Source of the DNA: Galbibacter pacificus
GTDB lineage: Bacteria; Bacteroidota; Bacteroidia; Flavobacteriales; Flavobacteriaceae
Length of the DNA: 64,000 nt
Assembly (NCBI RefSeq): GCF_029603165.1
Contig: NZ_JAQSVC010000001.1
Span: forward strand, 186,001-250,000
Reading direction: 5' to 3'
The notes under the pieces are model-generated. The model was not told where the DNA came from. It saw only the letters and a program-made list of their open reading frames with translations, and did not search any database. Position numbers and translations under genes: made by a program. Shown here in pieces: positions 8,883 to 16,949 of this stretch (positions are counted from its first letter, which is position 1; each line of letters opens with the position of its first letter).

Positions 8883-8920
8883 AAACCCCTAAAATGGCTT
8901 AATTTTTAGGGGTTTCTTTT
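8883..8920. terminator. Hairpin terminator
   Basis: AAACCCCTAAAA (8883-8894) and TTTTAGGGGTTT (8904-8915) form a perfect 12-pair stem with A-rich sequence before it and T-rich sequence after it. It can end transcription from either side, including the minus-strand gene ending at 8971. Confidence 0.8.
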
Positions 8921-8970
8921 GTTGCAACGCAACGTTAAACTAACAAACTCAAATAATTCGAAAACAAATA

Positions 8971-9321
8971 TTAGTTAGGGAATAACTTGTAATCGATATC
9001 TTTAAAATCTATAAACTCATAGCTGGGCGTTCTCAACCTTATAAGCAATATAAGTTCTTCAACCTCTTGTTTGTTCAACAGGATAAGCAAATTAGACTGT
9101 ATGGTCGGGATCGGGATGCGCTTATCGTAAACAGAATGTTTGTATTCTTCTTCCCAATAGGCCACTTCTAAGTTGAATATGTATTTATGAAAACTTTCAA
9201 ACTCGGCTTCGGTAAAATTAAAGTTGAGGTTGTTGAACAGTAATTGATACATTCGGTTATGCTTGCAATAAATAAGAATCCCGTTTTTAGATCTATTCAA
9301 TATTTGAAGGTGTTTGCACAT
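8971..9321 (-). CDS. Conserved hypothetical protein (DUF6686-like)
   Basis: A 116-residue soluble protein with no signal peptide. It starts with a Cys/His-containing strand segment (CKHLQILNRSKNGILIYC), has a helix rich in aromatic and acidic residues (FTEAEFESFHKYIF) and a Leu/Glu-rich helix (LLNKQEVEELILLIRL). I recall this pattern as a small flavobacterial family, tentatively DUF6686. It ends the transcript of the secreted protein upstream (27 bases apart), next to haem-uptake genes, which hints at a link to iron or haem. No function can be stated. Confidence 0.7.
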   Translation of the reverse strand: MCKHLQILNRSKNGILIYCKHNRMYQLLFNNLNFNFTEAEFESFHKYIFNLEVAYWEEEYKHSVYDKRIPIPTIQSNLLILLNKQEVEELILLIRLRTPSYEFIDFKDIDYKLFPN

Positions 9322-9348
9322 ATCAATTACATTTTATTAATAATCGGT

Positions 9349-10251
9349 TTATTCTTCAGCAATAAAACTGTCTATAACAGCTTCGATATCTTTTTTGCTA
9401 CTGTTAGGCGGCATGCCAAACAAGTGGGCAAAAAGCGGTTTGTTGTCCACGCTTTTTTTAAGGTGAATGTCTTTGTTCTCATTAAATAACCGTTGCCATT
9501 TATTTCTTACGACCTCCCAGAAAGCTTGGTTTTCTTTCCACCAATTTTGAGCCGCTTTGCACTTGGTATCGTCTACCTTTGTATAGGTATCATATCCCTT
9601 TTCCTGAGCAAGCACAAAGTCTTTTCCATCATCGTCTCTCACAATTTTATCGTTGTCCTGCTCGTGCAGCCAACCATAACCGGTTATGGCATGTATGTTC
9701 CTGCGTTTCATAACATTATAATCGTCGCGAACGGTATGCTCCCTTCTCGGCAGGGGGGCATCGGTAGTGTTTACCCAATAATCCTTACCGTCTACATGGA
9801 GCCAAGTGGCCGTACCTTCGTAGCGCGGGCTGTCGTCTACTTGAAATACCTTTTGTGTCCATTGCCCTTTTACGTCCTTATTGTCCAGCGAAGTGTACTT
9901 CCAGGTCTTGTCTTTGTAAAATTGATAAAGGTCGGTGTTCTCATAAAGCCAATCCTGTCTCCAATGCTTGATAATCATGGTGTCATTGGCAATTAAAAGG
10001 TGTTGCATTACAACCTTTTCGGGTTTATCTTCTACCAATTGCACCCATTCTAGGGCGCCAACCTGTTTAACTTTGGAGGGCTGGTAGGTAGAATCTTTGG
10101 CGTTGTTAAAAGTTTCGGCAAAATTAAAGCGCACTTCATAACAGCCGCACATAGCTTTAATGCTTTCCAGGTCTTCTTTCTTTTTTTCCTGTGCAGTTAG
10201 GGTCAAGGCCTGTAAAGTTGTTGCAAGGCCTATTAACATTAGTTTTTTCAT
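9349..10251 (-). CDS. DUF6607-like secreted protein next to haem-uptake genes
   Basis: A 300-residue protein with a signal peptide (residues 1-20, MKKLMLIGLATTLQALTLTA). The mature part opens with a short CGCYEVRFNFAETF motif and holds many Trp/Tyr residues (LEWVQLVEDKPEKVVMQHLL, HWRQDWLYENTDLYQFYKD), suggesting a beta-rich periplasmic protein. I assign it tentatively to DUF6607, known mainly from Bacteroidetes. It diverges from the TonB receptor gene and shares a palindromic operator region with it, so it is probably controlled by the same signal. A haem-related role is inference from context only. Confidence 0.75.
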   Translation of the reverse strand: MKKLMLIGLATTLQALTLTAQEKKKEDLESIKAMCGCYEVRFNFAETFNNAKDSTYQPSKVKQVGALEWVQLVEDKPEKVVMQHLLIANDTMIIKHWRQDWLYENTDLYQFYKDKTWKYTSLDNKDVKGQWTQKVFQVDDSPRYEGTATWLHVDGKDYWVNTTDAPLPRREHTVRDDYNVMKRRNIHAITGYGWLHEQDNDKIVRDDDGKDFVLAQEKGYDTYTKVDDTKCKAAQNWWKENQAFWEVVRNKWQRLFNENKDIHLKKSVDNKPLFAHLFGMPPNSSKKDIEAVIDSFIAEE

Positions 10252-10285
10252 TGTTGATGTAATTAGTTTTTCAATTTGAATAAGA

Positions 10286-10293
10286 CAAAAATA
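10286..10293 (-). promoter_or_regulatory. -7 promoter element of the DUF6607-like gene
   Basis: Read on the minus strand this is TATTTTTG, matching TAnnTTTG, about 34 bases before the ATG. Its upstream spacer contains the inverted-repeat arm at 10300-10311. Confidence 0.55.
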
Positions 10294-10299
10294 TAAAAT

Positions 10300-10363
10300 T
10301 TATTTAGATTGAATAAAAATAACTATATATTTGTGAAAAATTATTAAGAACCAATCTAAATAA
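10300..10363. promoter_or_regulatory. Inverted-repeat operator candidate between divergent haem genes
   Basis: TTATTTAGATTG (10300-10311) is repeated exactly in inverse as CAATCTAAATAA (10352-10363), the second arm running into the ATG of the receptor gene. The first arm is itself inside a local palindrome, TTTATT-n7-AATAAA (10299-10317). It lies between the two divergent -7 elements (10286-10293 minus, 10326-10333 plus), where a bound repressor would block both. An iron repressor of the Fur or DtxR type would fit the gene content, but the regulator is not identified. Confidence 0.6.
10326..10333 (+). promoter_or_regulatory. -7 promoter element of the haem receptor operon
   Basis: TATATTTG matches TAnnTTTG and lies 30 bases before the ATG, between the two arms of the inverted repeat. 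Confidence 0.6.
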
Positions 10364-12486
10364 TGAAGCAACTAACAAACCTGATACTATTCTTAACAAT
10401 AAGCTTTGGGTATGCACAGGAGGTTAATATGATAGATTCCCTGGCAATAAACAATTTGGAAGAAGTGGTAATAACGGGCCAGTACAATGCACAGTCCATA
10501 AAAAAGTCGGTTTACGAAGTTTCGGTAATAAGCAAGGCCGATATAGACAGGCAGGCGGGAAACAACTTGGCCGATATTCTTAACCAAACGTTGAACATAA
10601 CCATTCTCCCCAGTGCATCCACGGGAAAGTCGCAAGTACGTATGTTTGGTCTCGACGGGCAATACGTAAAGATTCTGGTTGATAACATTCCGCTGGTAAA
10701 CGATGAAGGATTTGGGAACAATACCGACCTTACCCAGATAAACCTGGACGATGTCGAACAGATTGAAATCGTAGAGGGTGCCATGGGGGTGCAATATGGA
10801 ACCAATGCCGTGGCGGGCGTTATAAACATAATCACGAAAAAGTCGTCCCGGCACAAATGGAAGATAACCCCTTATATCCAGGAAGAAACCATAGGCAACG
10901 AGTATGGATGGTTCGATAAGGGCAGGCATATTCAATCGTTGAGCATAAGCCATGACCTGTCTAATAAATGGTATGCCAATGCCATGTTTACCCGTAACGA
11001 TTTTGCGGGCCTTTGGGGCGATAAAGAAGGACAAAATTATGCCCAAAACGATGGGAAACGGGGGTACGAGTGGCTGCCAAAAATACAATATAACGGGAAG
11101 GCGTTGCTAAGTTACAACGGAGAGCATGCCAAGTTGTTCTATAAGTTTGAATATTTTAACGAAAAGGTTTCCCGTTACGATTCGGTGGTACGGTCAAACG
11201 AAAACCCATCTACGGGTACGAACAATCCTATTTCTTCTGATGAGATATTTACTTCCAACAGGATAATGCATCATTTAAATGTCAATGGAAACTTTAACGG
11301 TGGCGTTACTTACGATGTGTCGTTTTCTTTTCAGCAACAAAAAAGAAATGCAGAAACCTATAATTACCGTATTCCAACACGGGAAAAATTTGACGTGCAG
11401 GATTTTGAGTACGAATCACGCAAGATATATTATTCAAAAGGGATGTTCAGCAATTTCATGGCCGCCAATGCTTTCGACTTTCAATTGGGGTACGAGCTTA
11501 ATGCCACCAATGGCTATGCATCGGCTATTTCGGGCGATTTTGGAGGGGAGAACATCGACAGGTATTTGGGCGCTTACGATGTTTTTGCTTCCGCAGAATA
11601 CATACCCGGAAACAGGTTTTCGATAAGGCCGGGTGCAAGGGTGTTCTTTTCCAATAAGTTCGATACACAAACGGCATTGGAGCTTTCATCAAAATACCTT
11701 TTCGACAACAACCTAGAGCTCCGGGCAGTGGTGGGTACAGCACCCCGGATGCCCGATTTTACCGAGCTCTATTCGTACTTCGTAGACACGAATCACGATA
11801 TAAGGGGCAACGAAAACTTAAAACCCGAACAAGGAACATCTATTTTTGTACATGCCAAGAAGCCATTTGTTTTTAATAATGGTTTGATGCTTAAAAGTAA
11901 ACTGTCGCTGGGTTATATTAATGTAAAAGACCGCATAGAACTTATAATTGTGAACAGCTCTCCTTTGGCATACCAATACAACAACATAGATAAATACCGT
12001 ACATGGAACATCTCTTTTGCCAATGGTTTTGCATACCAAAACTGGAGCGGGAACCTCGGGGTTTCATATTCGGGTGTTTCCAAAGTTTTGGACAGCCGCG
12101 ATTATAACGATGATTATCTTAACGCATTGCAATTAAACGCAAATTTGGCATATATCATCCCGGACTGGGGCACTACCTTTTCAACCTATTTTAAGCATAA
12201 CGGACCCGAATACCAATTTGTACAGCAACAAGATACCGATGGAAACGCTGTATTGGTACGCGGTAAACAAGATGCATACAGCTGGTGGGATGCATCGGTA
12301 CGTAAATCATTTTTAGAAGATAATAAATTACAAATAACAGTAGGAGCTAGAAACCTATTAAACATAACACGCGTGAATACCACGGCCACAGAAGGCGGCG
12401 CGCATTCCGGTCCTCCAAGCAGTGTACTGCTGGGCTATGGCCGGTCTTATTTTATAAAACTATTGTATAATCTAAACTTTAACTAA
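10363..12486 (+). CDS. TonB-dependent outer-membrane receptor, probably for haem
   Basis: A 707-residue receptor: signal peptide (1-18), plug domain (about 32-160, with LEEVVITGQY, a DIDRQAGNNLADIL helix, and VEIVEGAMGVQYGTNAVAGVINIITKK-type strands), then a 22-strand-type barrel ending in an aromatic residue (…LLYNLNFN). It would import its ligand through the outer membrane using TonB energy. The TonB box is not obvious. The next gene encodes an HmuY-like haem-binding lipoprotein seven bases downstream, so haem or a related iron porphyrin is the likely ligand. It lacks the carboxypeptidase-like N-terminal domain of SusC receptors. Confidence 0.9.
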   Translation: MKQLTNLILFLTISFGYAQEVNMIDSLAINNLEEVVITGQYNAQSIKKSVYEVSVISKADIDRQAGNNLADILNQTLNITILPSASTGKSQVRMFGLDGQYVKILVDNIPLVNDEGFGNNTDLTQINLDDVEQIEIVEGAMGVQYGTNAVAGVINIITKKSSRHKWKITPYIQEETIGNEYGWFDKGRHIQSLSISHDLSNKWYANAMFTRNDFAGLWGDKEGQNYAQNDGKRGYEWLPKIQYNGKALLSYNGEHAKLFYKFEYFNEKVSRYDSVVRSNENPSTGTNNPISSDEIFTSNRIMHHLNVNGNFNGGVTYDVSFSFQQQKRNAETYNYRIPTREKFDVQDFEYESRKIYYSKGMFSNFMAANAFDFQLGYELNATNGYASAISGDFGGENIDRYLGAYDVFASAEYIPGNRFSIRPGARVFFSNKFDTQTALELSSKYLFDNNLELRAVVGTAPRMPDFTELYSYFVDTNHDIRGNENLKPEQGTSIFVHAKKPFVFNNGLMLKSKLSLGYINVKDRIELIIVNSSPLAYQYNNIDKYRTWNISFANGFAYQNWSGNLGVSYSGVSKVLDSRDYNDDYLNALQLNANLAYIIPDWGTTFSTYFKHNGPEYQFVQQQDTDGNAVLVRGKQDAYSWWDASVRKSFLEDNKLQITVGARNLLNITRVNTTATEGGAHSGPPSSVLLGYGRSYFIKLLYNLNFN

Positions 12487-12492
12487 TTAATC

Positions 12493-13890
12493 ATGAAAAA
12501 AACAATATTATTATGTGGCCTGCTTTTGGCCTTTGTACTGTTTTCTTGCAGTAGCGATGACGACGGAGGAACTACACAGCAATTTGTCGCGGCTTTTGAA
12601 AACCCTTCAATGAGTTTTACCGCAGACGATGCGTCAAAGGAAGTAAAACTGGTATTTTCCAAAACAGCTCCCGAAGATGGAACGGTAACCATTACCTATA
12701 CAACCGTAAATGCTGAATATGGCACACATTTTACCACCGACCCTTCAGGAGAAGAAGGCACTATAGAAGTCCCTATAACTGCCGGAAGCAACCAATCTAC
12801 ATTTACCTTCAACAAACTTGCAAACCCGATTGAAGGCACCGAAATGTCGGTAAGCTTTAAACTGGAAGCAATTACCAATCCCAATAGCGCCATACAAGGA
12901 AATACCACATTAGCTGTAAGCTTTACCGAAAGTGCCGCTGTAGGAGGTGTTATGGCTCCCGAAGTAGGAGGCCCAGATCAGCCTAATCAAGTATATGTGG
13001 ATTTAAGTGCACAGACCCAAACGGTGGTTAAAAGAGACGCATGGGACTTAGGTTTTTATAGCGGTGAAAGCTTTAGGGTAGTTTTAAATGAATCTGTTTA
13101 TATGGCAGCAGCTCCATTGGAAGTAACCGATATTGATGCCGTAACAGAGGCCGATGTAGCAGCATTACAACCAAATGTGGCAGTTGGTATACCGGGATCT
13201 AATGTATACGTAGATAACCCATCTGGTGATATTCAGGAGACGGTAATTGCCGAAGTTTCTGAAACAGATACCGATAATAAAGTGTATTTAGTAAACCTGG
13301 GAATCAATATTGGAGGAAGCATCCATGTGCCGGGCGGTTCGCGCGGATGGAAAAAAATAAGGGTGCTTCGTCAAGGTAATGATTATGTGTTGCAGTATGC
13401 CGATTTAAATGCAACGACACATGAAGAAGTTGTAGTAAGCAAAGCAGAAGGTTACAACTTTACTTTCTTTAGTTTTTCTTCAGGAGAGCAAGCTTCTGTA
13501 GAGCCTATGAAAAACAAATGGGATTTAAACTTTACACATTATATAGACTTGTTATCCTTTCAAGGAGATGACTACGCATACACCTATCAAGATTTTATAG
13601 TGTCTAATACCAAAGCTGGAATAACAGCATATCAAGTTGCAGTTTCTGATTTTACTTATGAAGATTTTACGTCAGAAAATATAGTTGAAGCCAATTTATC
13701 GGCCGATCAAAGAAGTATTGGAAGTAGCTGGAGAAACGCCGGAGGGCCCAATGCCCAGCCTTCCATAAAAGAAGATGTGTTTTATGTTCTTAAAGACGCC
13801 GACGGGAATTATTATAAAATCCGCTTTACGGCCATGTATAATGAAAGTGGCGAGCGTGGGTATCCTAAATTTGAATACAGTCTTTTATAA
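12493..13890 (+). CDS. hmuY: HmuY-family haem-binding lipoprotein with an N-terminal Calx-beta-like region
   Basis: A 465-residue surface lipoprotein. The signal peptide ends in VLFSCSSDDDGG, where Cys is followed by SDDD, resembling the flavobacterial surface-export signal. Residues about 30-140 look like a Calx-beta-type sandwich (VKLVFSKTAPEDGTVTITYT, AEYGTHF). The rest fits the HmuY family: WDLGFYSGESFRVVLNESVY near 178, and WDLNFTHYIDLL near 340. HmuY proteins capture haem from host or environmental haemoproteins and pass it to the partner receptor, here the gene upstream. The N-terminal addition makes it about twice the length of classical HmuY. The haem ligands cannot be assigned without alignment. 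Confidence 0.85.
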   Translation: MKKTILLCGLLLAFVLFSCSSDDDGGTTQQFVAAFENPSMSFTADDASKEVKLVFSKTAPEDGTVTITYTTVNAEYGTHFTTDPSGEEGTIEVPITAGSNQSTFTFNKLANPIEGTEMSVSFKLEAITNPNSAIQGNTTLAVSFTESAAVGGVMAPEVGGPDQPNQVYVDLSAQTQTVVKRDAWDLGFYSGESFRVVLNESVYMAAAPLEVTDIDAVTEADVAALQPNVAVGIPGSNVYVDNPSGDIQETVIAEVSETDTDNKVYLVNLGINIGGSIHVPGGSRGWKKIRVLRQGNDYVLQYADLNATTHEEVVVSKAEGYNFTFFSFSSGEQASVEPMKNKWDLNFTHYIDLLSFQGDDYAYTYQDFIVSNTKAGITAYQVAVSDFTYEDFTSENIVEANLSADQRSIGSSWRNAGGPNAQPSIKEDVFYVLKDADGNYYKIRFTAMYNESGERGYPKFEYSLL

Positions 13891-13902
13891 AATTTTAAAT
13901 AC

Positions 13903-14349
13903 ATGAAAGTAAACATTCTATTTATAATTCTACGGCTTATTTTGGGCGGGCTCATGGTATATGGAGGGATTCATAAATTCGAACAGCCCAGTCCGACGCC
14001 CATAGCGGTTTTCCAAAAGGCAGAAAAATTTGCAACACCCGAAAAAGAAAGCACGCTCCAAAAGATATTGTACATAAGCGGAGCCAAGCAAACCGGTTAT
14101 TTCTGGCAGGTTTTGGGAGTATGCGAGCTATTATTTGGTTTGCTCCTTATTTTTCAGGGCACCAGTTTTATAGGGGCAATTTTTCTTTTGCCCATAACCT
14201 TGCATATTTTTCTGTTTCATTATTTTTTGGAATCAGATGAAATGGGAGAATTATTAAAAACAACAGGCCTATTGCTTATCAACATTGCATTGGTATTGAA
14301 AGAATACAAAAAATGGAAACCCTTACTCTGGGTAAACCCTATGAGTTAA
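13903..14349 (+). CDS. DoxX-like membrane protein
   Basis: A 148-residue protein with four hydrophobic segments (about 5-22, 64-85, 88-108, 118-135) and the DoxX-type start LRLILGGLMVYGGIHKF. It begins 12 bases after the HmuY-like gene and is followed by a terminator at 14419, so it closes the haem operon. DoxX-family members have varied redox-linked roles; a function in haem handling is only suggested by the location. Confidence 0.82.
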   Translation: MKVNILFIILRLILGGLMVYGGIHKFEQPSPTPIAVFQKAEKFATPEKESTLQKILYISGAKQTGYFWQVLGVCELLFGLLLIFQGTSFIGAIFLLPITLHIFLFHYFLESDEMGELLKTTGLLLINIALVLKEYKKWKPLLWVNPMS

Positions 14350-14418
14350 GGTATAAAAATATTTAGTTGACTTATTGTTAATTAGATAATTAGTTATTTC
14401 ATTAATTCAACGTGGTGA

Positions 14419-14452
14419 AGGGGTGCTTTTGCAAAAAGGCATCCCTTTTTTT
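14419..14452 (+). terminator. Rho-independent terminator of the haem operon
   Basis: AGGGGTGCTTTT (14419-14430) pairs with AAAAGGCATCCC (about 14434-14445), followed by a seven-T run. Confidence 0.8.
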
Positions 14453-14600
14453 GTGAGATCCGAACCACAAAAGCCATTGGCGCATTGTGCTTCGCGGTCG
14501 AACGAACCTTATGTTGGGTAGGAACTATTGGTTCATGTTCATGGTTTGAGGACCAATGCCATTTCATTCATATTTAATATCTTGCAACAAAAACCACTAA

Positions 14601-15374
14601 ATGTCTAAACAACTAATCAAAGCTGCCCTGCTTTCAACAATTCTATTTCTATCGGCTTGTTCCAAGGACGACGACATACAAGATAACGGTAATTCCACGA
14701 TAGGAAACAGGTTGAGCACCGGAGACTCGGCCCATGAAATTTTATCAGATGAAGAATTTACAGATATGGTTATTGAGGTTGTATATGTAGAAGGCTATCA
14801 ACCCTCTCAAATTTCATTGAATAATTTAACAAGCTTTATCAAACAACGTTGCTACAAACCAGGGGGTATCGAGCTTAACTTGCGCGCAATACAGGCCCCG
14901 GGAAAAGAAACATATACAATTCAGGAAATAGATAGCATAGAAAGAGAAATAAGGTCGCAATATAACAACGGAAAAAGGTTGGCGCTTTTTATTTCTTTTA
15001 TGGACGGAAGTTTTAATGAAGATACCGATAGTTCGGTTGTCTTGGGGGTTGCCTATAGAAATACTTCTTTTGTTGTTTTTGAAGAAACCATACAAACGCT
15101 TAGCGACCAAATTACAGAACCGGACAGGGATTTGTTGGAAAGCACGGTATTGCGGCATGAATTTTCTCATTTGTTGGGTCTGGTCGATTTGGGTACCGAT
15201 ATGCTGACCGATCATCTGGATACCGAAAACGGCCATCATTGCAATGTTGAAAGTTGTTTAATGAATTTCAAAGTAGAGTCGGGGGTAAATTTAATCGGGA
15301 TGTCATCGGAAGAAAACATACCAAAACTGGACCAACAATGCCTAGCCGATTTAAAAGCAAATGGAGGGAAATAA
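14601..15374 (+). CDS. Lipoprotein zinc metalloprotease, metzincin-like with Asp as third ligand
   Basis: A 257-residue lipoprotein (FLSACSKDDD, cysteine near residue 20 and an acidic export-type tail). The active site is HEFSHLLGLVD, with His186, Glu187, His190 and Asp196: the HExxHxxGxxD form known from snapalysin, where Asp replaces the third His of metzincins. A downstream CLMNF resembles the Met-turn. HHCNVESC adds a Cys pair just before it. The substrate is unknown. It follows the haem operon after a terminator and has no obvious partner, so it is probably a single gene. A protease that frees haem from protein is possible but is inference. Confidence 0.8.
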   Translation: MSKQLIKAALLSTILFLSACSKDDDIQDNGNSTIGNRLSTGDSAHEILSDEEFTDMVIEVVYVEGYQPSQISLNNLTSFIKQRCYKPGGIELNLRAIQAPGKETYTIQEIDSIEREIRSQYNNGKRLALFISFMDGSFNEDTDSSVVLGVAYRNTSFVVFEETIQTLSDQITEPDRDLLESTVLRHEFSHLLGLVDLGTDMLTDHLDTENGHHCNVESCLMNFKVESGVNLIGMSSEENIPKLDQQCLADLKANGGK

Positions 15375-15430
15375 AACATTCGTTATTTTTCAAAATCGTA
15401 TACCAATTAAAATCCCTATTTTTATAAGTA

Positions 15431-16792
15431 ATGGAGAAGGGGAACATTCATACAGAAGGTAAAATATTGAATGCGATTTTACGATTGGCTTTTCCTATAA
15501 TTATGACCAATGTTTTGCAAACCATGTATCAATTGGTAGATACTTTTTGGTTAGGTAGGCTAGGAGCCAATGCGGTAGCAAGTGTAAGTTTAAGTTTTCC
15601 AATTTTGTTTTTGGTGGTTTCTTTAGGTGGTGGGTTAACACTTGCAGGTACCGTTATTGTATCGCAACACAAAGGTGCCAACGACCAACGAATGGTAAAC
15701 TATGCTGCTTCTCAAACCGTTATGGTTATTTTTTTCACCTCTATTTTGTTAGCGGTTGTGGGTTATTATGCGGCTGCTCCACTAATGAAACTGGTTGGTG
15801 CCGGTAATGAAATATTAAACGACTCTGTGGCATACTTTAAAGTTTCGTCTTGGGGGTTTATCTTCATGTTTATGTTTTTTGTATACCAATCGCTTATGCG
15901 AGGTATTGGCAACGTAATGATTCCTATGTACATAGTTTTAGGGACCGTTTTACTCAATTTGGTGCTAGACCCACTTTTTATTTTTGGTTATGGTGCCATT
16001 CCCGGTTATGGAGTAGCCGGTGCAGCTGTTGCGAGTATTTTTACACAAGCAATTTCGGCCTTTATAGGTCTTTTTATTCTCTTTAGAGGAAAAAGAGGGA
16101 TAAAAATCAAATTCTTTCATATGAAGCCGAATTTTCCCTGGGTAAAAAACTTATTTGCACTGGGTTTGCCATCGAGTCTAGATCAATCGAGTAGGGCTGC
16201 AGCAATGACTGCCATGGTGATGTTGGTTACCAGCTACAGCAGTGATATTGTTGCTGCTTATGGTGTGGGCGCCCGAATTTTGAGTTTGGTTATTGTTCCA
16301 GCTTTAGGGCTTTCTATAGCAACTACAAGTTTGGTTGGACAAAATATTGGAGCCGGAAGAATGGATAGAGCAGAAAAGGTAGGCGACTTAAGTACATTAA
16401 TGGCGGTAATAGGGCTCACTGTTTTAGGAATGTTGCTATTCTTTTTTGCAGAACCTTTAACTCGGTTTTTTGTTCCCGATGATCCCGAGGTGATAAAAGA
16501 AGGGGCAACATTTATAAAAATTATGGCACCAAGTTTTGGGTTATTGGGTGTGCAACAGGTATTAAATGGAGTATTTAATGGTGCCGGACTAACAAAAGTC
16601 TCGATGTTGATATCAATATGCGCATTATGGGTAGCTCGTTTCCCTATGGCTTTTATGCTTTCTAATAAAACCGACTTAAATTACGAAGGTATTTGGTGGG
16701 CCTTTCCGGTTTCTAATGTTATTGCAGCCATTATTGCATTTTCCTATTACAAAAGCGGTAGCTGGAAAGTAAATCAACCGCAGTTATTATAG
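15431..16792 (+). CDS. MATE-family multidrug/cation efflux protein
   Basis: A 453-residue membrane protein with twelve hydrophobic segments in two homologous halves. Family features are the N-terminal AILRLAFPIIMTNVLQTMYQ, LVDTFWLGRLG and, at the start of the second half, LGLPSSLDQSSRAAAM. MATE proteins export drugs or metabolites in exchange for H+ or Na+; the substrate cannot be told. It is monocistronic, 56 bases after the metalloprotease gene and without a clear terminator between. Confidence 0.93.
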   Translation: MEKGNIHTEGKILNAILRLAFPIIMTNVLQTMYQLVDTFWLGRLGANAVASVSLSFPILFLVVSLGGGLTLAGTVIVSQHKGANDQRMVNYAASQTVMVIFFTSILLAVVGYYAAAPLMKLVGAGNEILNDSVAYFKVSSWGFIFMFMFFVYQSLMRGIGNVMIPMYIVLGTVLLNLVLDPLFIFGYGAIPGYGVAGAAVASIFTQAISAFIGLFILFRGKRGIKIKFFHMKPNFPWVKNLFALGLPSSLDQSSRAAAMTAMVMLVTSYSSDIVAAYGVGARILSLVIVPALGLSIATTSLVGQNIGAGRMDRAEKVGDLSTLMAVIGLTVLGMLLFFFAEPLTRFFVPDDPEVIKEGATFIKIMAPSFGLLGVQQVLNGVFNGAGLTKVSMLISICALWVARFPMAFMLSNKTDLNYEGIWWAFPVSNVIAAIIAFSYYKSGSWKVNQPQLL

Positions 16793-16860
16793 TTAGGTAT
16801 TGTTTAAATAGTTGAATAGAATAACTCCAAAATAACTTTCGCACTTCTCGTTCAAATTCT

Positions 16861-16868
16861 TAAATTTG
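16861..16868 (+). promoter_or_regulatory. -7 promoter element of ffh
   Basis: TAAATTTG matches TAnnTTTG, with TTTCG about 21 bases further upstream as a -33-like element. Transcription should start near 16873, just before the leader hairpins. Confidence 0.6.
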
Positions 16869-16872
16869 CATC

Positions 16873-16923
16873 TCTCAAGAAATTAGGGATAAAAACTTCT
16901 TGAGAACCGAGATGTAAATCTCG
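16873..16923 (+). promoter_or_regulatory. Two successive hairpins in the ffh leader
   Basis: TCTCAAGAA (16873-16881) pairs with TTCTTGAGA (16897-16905), and CGAGAT (16908-16913) with ATCTCG (16918-16923). Both lie between the promoter and the ffh start. The role is unknown: RNA stability or control of translation are possible. Confidence 0.45.
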
Positions 16924-16949
16924 CAATACAAGTAAAGCAGCAAGATATT

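Noticed and set aside
10393-11088. A 231-codon frame opposite the TonB receptor gene
   Set aside because: Antisense to plug and early barrel region of a clear receptor.
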